This document shows positions 18,953-27,462 of a DNA stretch of 64,000 nt, piece after piece (within the stretch, counting starts at the first letter, position 1; each line of letters starts with the position of its first letter). The position numbers were made by a program, and so were the translations under genes. The stretch is from Deltaproteobacteria bacterium Ga0077539 (lineage in GTDB: Bacteria; Myxococcota_A; Polyangia; Polyangiales; Ga0077539). Location of the stretch: assembly GCA_001465015.1 (NCBI GenBank), contig LNEO01000108.1:92174-156173 (forward strand), read 5' to 3'. The notes under the pieces were generated by a model. The model was given only the letters and a program-made list of their open reading frames with translations, made no database searches and had not been told where the DNA came from.

Positions 18953-20392
18953 TCAGCGAACGAAGTTCAAATGCTGGATCTGGCCGCCGCCAGCGTCGAT
19001 GTAGAGGTCGAACCCGTCTCGCCGGACCGAGAAGAAGCCGCTCGAGGCCATCATCCCGCCACCTCCGCCGCAGATCTGTGTCAGGCGGATCAGCGAACCG
19101 CCCGTGACGTAGCTGAAGTTCACGCGCTGAGGCGTCCCACCAGGGCCGGTCTCGACGTTGAACTGCATCTCTCCGCGAGAGATCTGAACGGCGTATCGCA
19201 CGCCCATGATCGGCGGCGTCGAGCCACCGCCGTAGAAGATGAGTTCGCGCAGCTGGTAGTAGCCGTCGACGAGCGTTCCGCCGCTGCCCGAAGGAGGCGT
19301 CCCGAACGCGGAGCGCACCGGCGCGAAGAGCATCGATGGGGGGACGGAGTTGCAGGCCACCGGACCGGCGTCGCTGACGCCGCCGCCATCGACGCAACGC
19401 GGGTTGGCCGCGCACGAGAGCGATCCGCTCACACTGCAGATGCATTGAGTGCAGCCGTCCCGAGACAGCCACGACATTCCTGGCGGGATCGAAGAGCCAT
19501 CGGGCGCACGGCAGACAACGACACCGCCATCGGCGCAGCGCGGGTTCGTCGCGCACGAGAGCGATCCGCTCGGGCTGCAGAAGCACTGCGTGCATCCGTC
19601 TCGGGACGACCACGATGTTCCCGCGAGGATCGAAGAGCCATCGGGCGCGCGGCAGACCACGACCCCGCTGTCGAAGCACCCCGGCCGCGTCGCGCACGAA
19701 AGCGACCCCGAGCGATCGCAGGTGCACGACGTGCAGCGATCGGGCGACGTCCACGTCCCGCCAATGGGGAGCGGCGTTCCATCCGGCGCACTGCACACCG
19801 TCGGCGTGCCTCCGTCCGTGCAACCTCCGGTGGGAGCGCATCGCGCAGCGCCGCCGGGCGTCACGCAGCTGCAGCTGAAGCATCGATCGCGCGTGATGAT
19901 CGTCGAGCCCACCGGCACCGGCGTCCCATCGGGCGCGAAGCAAACCGGTGGCGGTGGGAGACCACCGTCCATGCAGTTGGGTCGCGTCCCGCATTCGAGC
20001 GATCCACCGCCAGCGCAGAAGCAGCTCGTGCAGCCGTCCGGAGACAGCCATGTCGCGCCCGCCGGAAGCGGCGTACCGTCGGGCGCGCGGCACACTGGTG
20101 GCGGAGGCGGTGGCGGTGGCGGAGGCGGCGTCACCACGTCGTCGCAGACGAGCAGCGTGCACGAGAGAAAGCCGTTCATCCCGCACGCGCACGTGTTGCA
20201 GCCGTCGAAGAAGCTCTCACCGACCGCCAACACCCGTCCGTCGGGCAGCCGACATCCGCCAGGCGCGTCTATCGTCGGAACGTCCGGAGGTGGTCCGCCA
20301 CCGTCCCCATTGGGTCGGATCGCGACGCCGCATCCCGCGAGCGTCCAAAGAAGAACAACCCAGGCCCACGCGCCGATCGCCTTGCGGTTCAT
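18953..20392 (-). CDS. Lipoprotein with six VWC-like Cys-rich repeats
   Basis: 479 residues. The ATG at 20392 is preferred to one 12 bases upstream because GGAG lies just before it. A lipobox LAGC follows the signal. Residues about 40-320 hold six repeats of about 44 residues with the pattern C.APDG....G..W...D.CT.C.C...GSL.C....C.DGG, similar to von Willebrand C/pacifastin-type disulfide modules; repeats five and six are nearly identical. A poly-Pro run (about ten Pro) separates repeat one from the rest. A C-terminal beta domain of about 130 residues follows. A surface adhesin or structural protein is plausible; not proven. Confidence 0.75.
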   Translation of the reverse strand: MNRKAIGAWAWVVLLWTLAGCGVAIRPNGDGGGPPPDVPTIDAPGGCRLPDGRVLAVGESFFDGCNTCACGMNGFLSCTLLVCDDVVTPPPPPPPPPPPVCRAPDGTPLPAGATWLSPDGCTSCFCAGGGSLECGTRPNCMDGGLPPPPVCFAPDGTPVPVGSTIITRDRCFSCSCVTPGGAARCAPTGGCTDGGTPTVCSAPDGTPLPIGGTWTSPDRCTSCTCDRSGSLSCATRPGCFDSGVVVCRAPDGSSILAGTSWSSRDGCTQCFCSPSGSLSCATNPRCADGGVVVCRAPDGSSIPPGMSWLSRDGCTQCICSVSGSLSCAANPRCVDGGGVSDAGPVACNSVPPSMLFAPVRSAFGTPPSGSGGTLVDGYYQLRELIFYGGGSTPPIMGVRYAVQISRGEMQFNVETGPGGTPQRVNFSYVTGGSLIRLTQICGGGGGMMASSGFFSVRRDGFDLYIDAGGGQIQHLNFVR

Positions 20393-20582
20393 TGGAGTCT
20401 CCATCGTTTCGAAGAATCAATTGGCCCAGCACGATCCGGGCCGAAGCGACCGAACTGTCCCACATCACCCGCAAATTCGCGAATCGGCGCAGGATCGCGC
20501 CGGGACCCGAAAACCGGTCCGCGACAGCCGCGACGGCACCTCCCCGACGACGGCACGTCGTGGCACAACGCAGCGAACAAGC

Positions 20583-21023
20583 ATGGACGAGATCAAGAAC
20601 GAACCCGGCAAGACGCCGTTCGACCGCATCGGAGGCGCAGACGTTGTTCGCGCGCTCGTCGAGCGGTTCTACGACGCGATGGAGAAGCACGAACCCGCCT
20701 TGGCGGCGCTTCACGAGCTCGACGCGGACAAGCGCGTCTCGCGAGGCGCACGCGATCGGTTCGCGCTGTTTCTCATCGGCTGGCTGGGCGGACCGCAGGA
20801 CTACATCGCGCAGCACGGCCATCCGCGACTTCGCATGCGACACGGACGCGTTCCGGTCGACTCACAGATGCGCGACGCCTGGACCCGCGCGATGTCGCGC
20901 GCCATGGACGAGAGCGGCGTCACCGGTCCCATCCGCGCGTTTCTCGACAGCAAGTTCGCCGAGCTCGCGGACTTTCTCCGCAACACGCCCGACAAGCCTG
21001 CACCCAACAGCCAGACCCCGTGA
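20583..21023 (+). CDS. Truncated haemoglobin, group II-like
   Basis: 146 residues. The globin fold starts with FDRIGGADVVRALVERFYDAM (given here as one segment interrupted at the start), with the LFLIGWLGGPQDY segment, HPRLRMRH in which His87 is the proximal haem ligand, and RDAWTRAM with Trp100 at position G8 typical of group II (HbO). Such proteins bind O2 or NO and are linked to stress tolerance. The stop overlaps the GTG start of the following MFS transporter gene, so both are translated from one message; the reason for the pairing is unknown. Confidence 0.88.
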   Translation: MDEIKNEPGKTPFDRIGGADVVRALVERFYDAMEKHEPALAALHELDADKRVSRGARDRFALFLIGWLGGPQDYIAQHGHPRLRMRHGRVPVDSQMRDAWTRAMSRAMDESGVTGPIRAFLDSKFAELADFLRNTPDKPAPNSQTP

Positions 21024-22285
21024 CCGACAACCACGCTGAGCTCCGCCGCGCACCCGAAATCAAGTCTCGCGGAATCGGTCGGTCGCCGCTCCTGGCGATC
21101 TTTCTCGTCGTGCTCGTCGACGTGTTCGGGATGACGCTCGTGATCCCGCTGCTCGGCCCGTACGCCGAGCGATTTCACGCGTCCCCGCTGCAAGCGACGC
21201 TGCTCGTGAGCGTCTACGCCGCGTGCATGCTCGTCTCGGGCCCGATCCTCGGGGCGTTGAGCGATCGGTACGGTCGAAAGCGACTCTTGCTGCTCTCGCA
21301 GCTCGGCACGCTCGTGGGCTTCGTGATGCTCGCCCGCGCCGAGACCCTCGCGATGATCTTCGTCGCTCGCGCGATCGACGGCGCGACCGCGGGCAACCTG
21401 TCGCTGGCGCAAGCGTACGTGAGCGATCGAACCAAGCCCGAGGACCGCACGTCAGCGTTCGCGCTGATCGGAATCGCGTTCGGCGTGGGGTTCTTCATCG
21501 GCCCGTGGATCACTGGAATGCTCGTTCGAACGAGCTTCACCGCGCCGATCTGGCTCGCGGCGGGGCTGTCTCTGACGAGCATCGTCTGCACGCTTCTCTT
21601 GCTCGAGGGCGGCCTGCCGCCGCAGCGCGCGGGTGGTGACGAGGGACCCGCAGGACGCAGGTTGTCGCTGCTCTCGTGGGGCTCGTACGCGCCGTTCTTT
21701 CGGCGCCCGATCCTCCGCGGCGTGCTCTTCGAGCACCTGGCGTACTCCTTCGCGTTCACGTCGTTCACCTCGGGGTTCGCGCTGTTCGCCGAGCGCACGT
21801 ACCGACACAACGGACAGTTCTTCACGCCGCGCGAGGTGGGTTACGCCTTCGCGTATGCTGGCTTTCTCGGGATCGTCTTGCAGGGAGGAATGCTTCGACG
21901 TCTGACTCGGCGCTACGGCGAGGGACGGCTCATTCGCGCGGCCTTCATCAGCAACGTGGTCGGCTACGCGGTGCTCGCGGCGTTTCCGACGACGGCTGGG
22001 CTCGTCGCAGCGACGACCATCACGGCCTTCGGCAACGGGACGCTCCGTCCGAGCCTGTCGGGCCTCGCGAGCCAACACGCAGAGGCGCACGAGCAGGGGA
22101 TCGTGCTCGGCCTGGTGCAATCGCTGAGCTCCATCGCGTCGATCCTCGCGCCGTTCGCGTCGGGGATCTTGATCGAGCGCCGCTACTTGATTGCGTGGGC
22201 CGCGTTGCCGGGCGTGATCGCGCTGGTCGGCCTCGCGCTCGGGCGACGAGGCTCGGCGCTCACGATTCGCGAGTCGTCACGGTAG
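21020..22285 (+). CDS. MFS transporter (TetA-like, 12-TM)
   Basis: 421 residues from a GTG overlapping the globin stop. Twelve hydrophobic segments can be seen. The loop 2/3 signature GALSDRYGRKR and the helix 5 motif GFFIGPWITG place it in the drug:H+ antiporter branch of the major facilitator superfamily, resembling TetA-type efflux proteins. The substrate cannot be deduced. It is an inner-membrane protein. The gene ends 9 bases inside the convergent lipoprotein gene. Confidence 0.85.
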   Translation: MTDNHAELRRAPEIKSRGIGRSPLLAIFLVVLVDVFGMTLVIPLLGPYAERFHASPLQATLLVSVYAACMLVSGPILGALSDRYGRKRLLLLSQLGTLVGFVMLARAETLAMIFVARAIDGATAGNLSLAQAYVSDRTKPEDRTSAFALIGIAFGVGFFIGPWITGMLVRTSFTAPIWLAAGLSLTSIVCTLLLLEGGLPPQRAGGDEGPAGRRLSLLSWGSYAPFFRRPILRGVLFEHLAYSFAFTSFTSGFALFAERTYRHNGQFFTPREVGYAFAYAGFLGIVLQGGMLRRLTRRYGEGRLIRAAFISNVVGYAVLAAFPTTAGLVAATTITAFGNGTLRPSLSGLASQHAEAHEQGIVLGLVQSLSSIASILAPFASGILIERRYLIAWAALPGVIALVGLALGRRGSALTIRESSR

Positions 22286-23146
22286 AGCTTCGAAATCTTC
22301 AGGGCTGCGGGGAAAGAACTTCGGCCCGAAGAAGTAGCTCACGATTCCGGTGACGTTGCGGACACGCGTGAAGTTCAGGCGGCGCAGCGCCGCGTCGTAG
22401 AGCGGGCGACCGGTGCGGTCTTGCAGCGGTCCGAGCTGCGGCGCGAGGTTCAGCCCGCCGACCATTCGGATCTCCCCTCGATTGGCATCGCCGCCAGTCG
22501 GGGTCTCGAGCATGACCTCGCCCGTGATCCGGACGAGGACGCCGACGTACCGGTCGCCTCCCTCGATGATCTGCTGCACCGTGGCGGGGACGATCACCGG
22601 CTCGATGCCCGTGCCGATTCGCTCGACGCCCGTCCGAGAAAACTCAGGCAGCGTTCGATCGGTAAAGGTGCACGGCGGCCTCGGAGGCGCGCAGCAAGGC
22701 GTGCAATTGAACTCGTCGTAGCTGCCGCCGCCCACGGATACGATGTCACCGACCAGCAACGTCGAGCCCGTGGGAATGGTCGACGGGGCGAAGAGTTGTA
22801 CGCCGCACACCCTCCGTCCGTCCGGCATCGGGGCGCAGCCATTGAACATCGGATCGTTGACGACCTCTTGGACCCAGATGTCCCCCGTCTCGCCTCGCGG
22901 CTCGAGGTGCGAATCAATGGCTGTCACCACGACGTTGCTCACCGCCACTCGTCCGCCCACGCGAGGACGCGAGGCGATGTCGGCCTGGCGATACGTCGCG
23001 AGCCTTTCGCCTCGGGGCGTAGGCATGTTGCACGAGTTCTGGTCGATTTCTCCGCAACGACGCGCCAAGGTGTCGAGGGGAGTGGAGCACGAGAGCGCTC
23101 CAACAAGGACCGGCGCGAGCGCGAGTAGGATGCGAGTCGAGGCCAC
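22277..23146 (-). CDS. Hypothetical lipoprotein
   Basis: 289 residues if started at the GTG at 23146, which gives a signal peptide with lipobox GALSC; the frame is open 240 bases further upstream, but that part lacks a signal and would overlap hisS. The mature protein is beta-rich with several OB-like strands (RVGGRVAVSNVVVTAID, YVGVLVRITGEVML) and a Cys cluster CTPCCAPPRPPC. The strand pattern resembles OB-fold domains seen in secreted nuclease-associated proteins, but this is weak. Function unknown. Confidence 0.65.
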   Translation of the reverse strand: MASTRILLALAPVLVGALSCSTPLDTLARRCGEIDQNSCNMPTPRGERLATYRQADIASRPRVGGRVAVSNVVVTAIDSHLEPRGETGDIWVQEVVNDPMFNGCAPMPDGRRVCGVQLFAPSTIPTGSTLLVGDIVSVGGGSYDEFNCTPCCAPPRPPCTFTDRTLPEFSRTGVERIGTGIEPVIVPATVQQIIEGGDRYVGVLVRITGEVMLETPTGGDANRGEIRMVGGLNLAPQLGPLQDRTGRPLYDAALRRLNFTRVRNVTGIVSYFFGPKFFPRSPEDFEALP

Positions 23147-23265
23147 GGCAGCGGCCCGAGAATGTACCAGCGACCTCGCGACGCAAGAACGGCAATCGAT
23201 CGAAGCTCTTGTGACGAGCGCATCTCTTGCCGAGCGCGGCGGGGTCCTTCGGTTCGCGCTGCGGC

Positions 23266-23295
23266 TTGACCCTCGGGTTGGCCCGTGACTACCGT
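23266..23295 (+). promoter_or_regulatory. Candidate housekeeping promoter for hisS
   Basis: TTGACC at 23266-23271 and TACCGT at 23290-23295 are separated by 18 bases, a fit to sigma-70-type -35 and -10 boxes in a high-GC organism. It lies 84 bases before the hisS ATG and inside the only sizeable gap in the area. Not tested. Confidence 0.4.
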
Positions 23296-23378
23296 CCGCG
23301 CCGTTTGGAGAGCGCGCCGGGCAGCGAAACCCCCGCCCGTGACGCGTCTCTACTGAAAATTCTCTGGTGAAAGTGTCC

Positions 23379-24713
23379 ATGGGCAACGAGTCGAGCGGCG
23401 GAGGGACGAAGGGTCAACGGGGGGTGGAGTCCGTTCCGGGAATGAACGACGTTTTGCCGAAGGACGTCGGCCGCTGGCGCGCGCTCGAAGAGCGCTTTCG
23501 CGGCCAGTGCGAGCGCTTCGGATTCGGCGAAATTCGCACGCCAATGTGCGAGTACACCGAGCTGTTCGCCCGCGGCATCGGCGAAGAGACCGACGTGGTC
23601 GCCAAGGAGATGTACACCTTCGAGGACCGCGGCGGCCGATCGCTGACCCTCCGCCCCGAAGGCACCGCGAGCGCGGTGCGCGCGTACCTCGAGCACCGGG
23701 TGAGCAACGTCGGCGGCGTCGCGCGCTGGTACTACGTCGGACCGATGTTTCGCGGCGAGCGACCGGCGAAAGGGCGCTACCGACAGTTTCATCAGGTGGG
23801 CGCTGAGGTGTATGGCGACCCGGGGCCGATGGTGGACGCCGAGCTCGTCGACCTGGCCTATAGTTTTGTGACTTCGCTTGGAATTTCGCAGGCGAAGGTG
23901 CGCATCAACTCGCTCGGCTCCGGCGACACCAAGCGCCGCTACGCCGAGGCGCTGCGCGAGTACTACAAGCCCCTCGCGGACAAGCTCTCGCCCGATAGCC
24001 AGCGCCGCATCGAGACGAATCCGCTGCGCATCCTCGACTCCAAGGCGCGCGAAGACGTCGCGCTCCGCGCGGGGGCGCCGAAGTTGATGGAGCTGCTCGG
24101 CGACGAGGACCGCGCTCACTTCGACCGCGTGCAGGGCGCGCTGACCGCCCTCGGAACGCCGTTCGAGGTCGACGCGACCATCATCCGCGGACTCGACTAC
24201 TACTCGCGCACGATCTTCGAGATCACCGACACAAGCGGCGCCCTCGGCGCGCAAGACGCCCTCGGCGGCGGCGGCCGGTACGACGGTCTGATCGAGCAGC
24301 TCGGCGGAAAGAGCACGCCCGCCGTCGGCTTCGCCCTCGGCGTCGAGCGGCTGCTCATCGCCGCGCCCGAGTCGTCGCTGAAGGCCCGCACTGTGGCCTC
24401 GTGCGCGGTGTTCGCGGTCGATCGCGACGAACCCGAACGCGTGCAGCGCGCGGCGCTCGCGATCGCGAAGGAGCTGCGCAACGCGGGCTTCGTCGTCCAC
24501 GTCGACACGCGCTTCGGCAAGCTCGATCGGCAGTTTCAGCACGCCGAGCGCGTCGGCGCGACGTGCGCCGTGGTCGTCGGCAAACAAGAGCTCGACAACG
24601 GCCGCGTCGAGCTGCGCGAGCTCGACACGAGGCAGCAGTACGCGGTGCAGCGCGAGGCGATCGCCTCGAAGGTCGCCGAGGTCCTCGCCAAGAGCGGGAG
24701 CACCGGCGGATGA
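23379..24713 (+). CDS. hisS: Histidyl-tRNA synthetase
   Basis: 444 residues from the ATG at 23379; GGTGA at 23366-23370 makes a Shine-Dalgarno match, while a GTG at 23367 is the alternative. The enzyme charges tRNA-His in the cytoplasm. Class II motifs are visible: motif 1 region with IRTPMCEYTELFARGIGE, motif 2 WYYVGPMFRGERPAKGRYRQFHQVGAE (seen as adjoining segments), the His-specific RGLDYYSRTIFEI and GGGGRYDGLIEQLGG, and motif 3 GFALGVERL. The C-terminal anticodon-binding domain (about residues 350-444) is complete. Its stop overlaps the ATG of the next gene (ATGA). Confidence 0.96.
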   Translation: MGNESSGGGTKGQRGVESVPGMNDVLPKDVGRWRALEERFRGQCERFGFGEIRTPMCEYTELFARGIGEETDVVAKEMYTFEDRGGRSLTLRPEGTASAVRAYLEHRVSNVGGVARWYYVGPMFRGERPAKGRYRQFHQVGAEVYGDPGPMVDAELVDLAYSFVTSLGISQAKVRINSLGSGDTKRRYAEALREYYKPLADKLSPDSQRRIETNPLRILDSKAREDVALRAGAPKLMELLGDEDRAHFDRVQGALTALGTPFEVDATIIRGLDYYSRTIFEITDTSGALGAQDALGGGGRYDGLIEQLGGKSTPAVGFALGVERLLIAAPESSLKARTVASCAVFAVDRDEPERVQRAALAIAKELRNAGFVVHVDTRFGKLDRQFQHAERVGATCAVVVGKQELDNGRVELRELDTRQQYAVQREAIASKVAEVLAKSGSTGG

Positions 24714-26647
24714 ACGTTCGCGTCAGGAAGCACCGCGCCGACGCCCGTCGCGCTGGCGTGGTCGGCGCGGCGGTCGCGTACGCGCTGATGGGTTCGAGCG
24801 CCTTTGCGCAGAGCACGCCGCCCGGCGATGCGGGAGCGCAGCCGCAATCGGACGCGGGCGGAGCCGCTGCTGAGGGCGGAGCTCCGCTCCCCGATCCCGT
24901 CGACGAGCCAGCAGAGCCGCAACGGCAGGACCCCGAGGTCGACGGCTCGGGCACGCGCGGCGCGAACGAAGGCGCAGCCGGAGCGGCGGGGCGAGCTGCC
25001 CCCGCGGACGACGCAGCGGAGACGCGCGAGGCCCCGCTCACCGACGAGCAACGAGCTCGAATGATTCCGAGCGGCGGCGAGCTGCCGGACCCCAACGATC
25101 GCGCGCCTCGGCGGTTCTTCTTTCCCCCGTACCTTCGCGAGTGGGGACGCGATCACGACACGACGGTGCTGTTTCCGTTCTATTGGAACAGCCGCGTCCG
25201 CGATTCGCGCTGGCTGCTGATCCCTCCCTACTATCGGCTGCGCTCGCGAACGGCCAACACTGACGCGTTTTTCCCGCTGTTTTACCACGGGACAGGCACG
25301 AGCGCCGACGGGTCGAACTACTCGACCACCGTCGTGCCGCCCGTCTGGGTTCATCGTACGCGCGGCCCCGATCGAGCGAGGTCCCTCGCCGTCGGCGCGT
25401 TTCCGTTGTTCTCGTACTACGAGAACTTCGGCACCAACGGCAGGCTCCAAGGCGAACACCTGATCATTCCAGCGCTGCTGACCTTTCATCGCTGGAGTCG
25501 AACGAGCCAGCACACGATCACGCCGCTCTTTCAGTACATCCGCGACGGATCGAGCACGACGTGGACCGCCGGACCGGTCGTGCCGCTCGTGGCGCGACAC
25601 ACCTCACCGAACCTGCGCTGGACCCTCGTCTGGCCGGCGCTCTTTTTTCAGCGCAACGACCTGCTCAACGACCGGCACCTCACGGTCGTTGGTCCGTTCT
25701 GGACCGAGCGGACCGCGACGAGCCTCTCGGTCAACCTGGCGCCGTTGTTCTTTCACTCGCACGACCGAACGTCCTCGCGAACGACGGTGTTTCCGCTGTT
25801 TCACACCGAGTCGTCGCGAGAGCACTTCACGTTCGCGACGCTGCTCGGCGGCTACACGCGAGTGCGCGACGAGAGCACGCTCATCCTGCCGTTTTATCAA
25901 AACCATCGCGGCGTCTCGAGCTTCGACGCCGTCGCGCCCTTGTTCTATTACGGCCGCGATCCGCGCACCGGATCGAGCACCGTTCAGGTGCTCAACTTCG
26001 TGCACAACCGCCGCCCGACCGGGAGCACGACCGTGTTCTTCCCGCTCTTCGCGCACATCCACGAAGCCGGTCGCTTCGACACGACGATCACGCCGATCTT
26101 CGGGCACAGCTACGATCAAACCCGTCGCTCGCGCATCGTCGTCGCCGCCAACGTTCACTACGAGTCGTCGCCCGAACACCGCGTCGTCAACGTCTACCCG
26201 ATCTTCTACTCAGCCGCGGGTCGACGCTGGCATCACAACGTGTTCTTCCCCTTCGTCTGGGACATCGGAAACCAGGACGAAGGCCGGCAAACCACGGTGA
26301 TCTTCCCGTTCTACGCGAACGTCGGCGATCGGCGCGGCTACACGCGGTGGGCGTTTCCAGATGTGTTCTGGTGGCGACACGGAAGCGGAGAATCGCTCTC
26401 GTGGGGCTACGACATCGCGCCGTTCTTTCAGTACGGCGAGCCGCGTCGAGGCGACTACTACTGGACCGTGCTCTACGGACTTGCTGGTTTTCGACGGCAA
26501 GGAAACTACGAGCAGACGCGAGTCTTCTGGGCGACGATCAACCATCGCAGACCGCCGTCGGGTCGCGCGTCGGACGAGCAAGACTCCTCGGGTCCGAGGC
26601 GCGCGAACGCCGAGCGCGTCGACCGCGATGTCGTCGTCGATCTGTAA
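24710..26647 (+). CDS. Exported beta-repeat protein with recurring 'xPLF/xPFY' motifs
   Basis: 645 residues, the ATG overlapping the hisS stop. A signal peptide (AYALMGSSAFAQ) is followed by an acidic, Ala/Gly/Pro-rich linker to about residue 130. The remainder is a regular array of some 18-20 units of 20-30 residues, each with a hydrophobic strand ending in P[LFI][FY], for example LFPFYWNS, FFPLFYHG, ITPLFQYI, LAPLFFHS, VFPLFHTE, ILPFYQNH, VAPLFYYG, FFPLFAHI, VYPIFYSA, IFPFYANV. Aromatic residues alternate with polar ones, as in outer-membrane beta-barrels or beta-solenoids. I know of no function. The tight coupling to hisS is noteworthy. Confidence 0.75.
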   Translation: MNVRVRKHRADARRAGVVGAAVAYALMGSSAFAQSTPPGDAGAQPQSDAGGAAAEGGAPLPDPVDEPAEPQRQDPEVDGSGTRGANEGAAGAAGRAAPADDAAETREAPLTDEQRARMIPSGGELPDPNDRAPRRFFFPPYLREWGRDHDTTVLFPFYWNSRVRDSRWLLIPPYYRLRSRTANTDAFFPLFYHGTGTSADGSNYSTTVVPPVWVHRTRGPDRARSLAVGAFPLFSYYENFGTNGRLQGEHLIIPALLTFHRWSRTSQHTITPLFQYIRDGSSTTWTAGPVVPLVARHTSPNLRWTLVWPALFFQRNDLLNDRHLTVVGPFWTERTATSLSVNLAPLFFHSHDRTSSRTTVFPLFHTESSREHFTFATLLGGYTRVRDESTLILPFYQNHRGVSSFDAVAPLFYYGRDPRTGSSTVQVLNFVHNRRPTGSTTVFFPLFAHIHEAGRFDTTITPIFGHSYDQTRRSRIVVAANVHYESSPEHRVVNVYPIFYSAAGRRWHHNVFFPFVWDIGNQDEGRQTTVIFPFYANVGDRRGYTRWAFPDVFWWRHGSGESLSWGYDIAPFFQYGEPRRGDYYWTVLYGLAGFRRQGNYEQTRVFWATINHRRPPSGRASDEQDSSGPRRANAERVDRDVVVDL

Positions 26648-26764
26648 GTGATCCGGCGATTCGCGCGGCGAGATGGCGCTTCGATGGGCGGCGACGGGCG
26701 CGCGACGCGCGAGCGCTGGGGTGGCCCGATGAGTCCATCGCGGTATGCTCGCGATCGATCGTCG

Positions 26765-27352
26765 ATGCGAACCCTGACTGCACTGCTCGTCTCGTCGCTG
26801 CTCGCAGCGTGCTCTACGCCGACGCCCACCGATGCGGCGAGCGACGCGACCGACGCGACGGCCGACCGCGCGCTCGCGGACGGCCCAGTCATTTCGGTCA
26901 CGATCAACGAAATTCGCGCCACGGACGAAGACTGGGTCGAGCTGTTCAACGCGGGCTCGTCTGCGGTGGACATCAGCAACTGGGGCCTGACCGACAGCGA
27001 GCCAGACGGCGCTCCCAGGCTCGGCAACGTCGCGCGATTTCCCGCAGGAACGAGCGTCCAACCCGGCCAATACGTGCTCGTCCTGGTCGATCAAGCGGAC
27101 GCGGGCACGGGCCCACAGATGCGATGCCTCTCGGACGGCGGGCCGATGACGTGCTTTCACGGCACCTTCGGGATCAGCGCCTCCCGCGGCGAGAACGTGC
27201 ACCTGATCGCGCCCACGGACCTCGTGTCCGAAACGATCAACTACCCCATGGCCGGCGCCGCTGCGGGCGAGAGCTGGGGGCGAATCCCGAATGGAACGGG
27301 TGGTTTCGCGCGCAATCGCCTTACGCCCGCTGCGCCGAATCTTCCGCCATGA
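26765..27352 (+). CDS. Lipoprotein with a lamin-tail (LTD) domain
   Basis: 195 residues from the ATG at 26765, which gives a signal with lipobox LAAC. After an Asp/Ala/Thr linker the lamin-tail domain begins with INEIRATDEDWVELFN and continues AVDISNWGLTD, both hallmarks of the bacterial LTD family, an Ig-like fold found in secreted and surface proteins, often attached to nucleases. Here it is the only domain, so it may bind DNA, polysaccharide or another protein. No catalytic residues. Confidence 0.78.
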   Translation: MRTLTALLVSSLLAACSTPTPTDAASDATDATADRALADGPVISVTINEIRATDEDWVELFNAGSSAVDISNWGLTDSEPDGAPRLGNVARFPAGTSVQPGQYVLVLVDQADAGTGPQMRCLSDGGPMTCFHGTFGISASRGENVHLIAPTDLVSETINYPMAGAAAGESWGRIPNGTGGFARNRLTPAAPNLPP

Positions 27353-27462
27353 ACACACACCGTCGCTTGGGAGGAGAACCTCCCACTCCAAACGACGCGA
27401 AATTTCCAGACAGTCGTGCGTGACGGCCGCGTGTCGGGTTACACTTCACAGCACGTCATTCG

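Noticed and set aside
19400..20240. CRISPR-like periodic repeats
   Set aside because: The periodicity is that of the protein repeats (about 132 bases) and not of 25-37-base repeats with unique spacers.
18911..21019. In-frame upstream extension of the MFS gene over 2.1 kb
   Set aside because: It runs antisense over the VWC-repeat gene and through the globin gene; the GTG at 21020 is the natural start.
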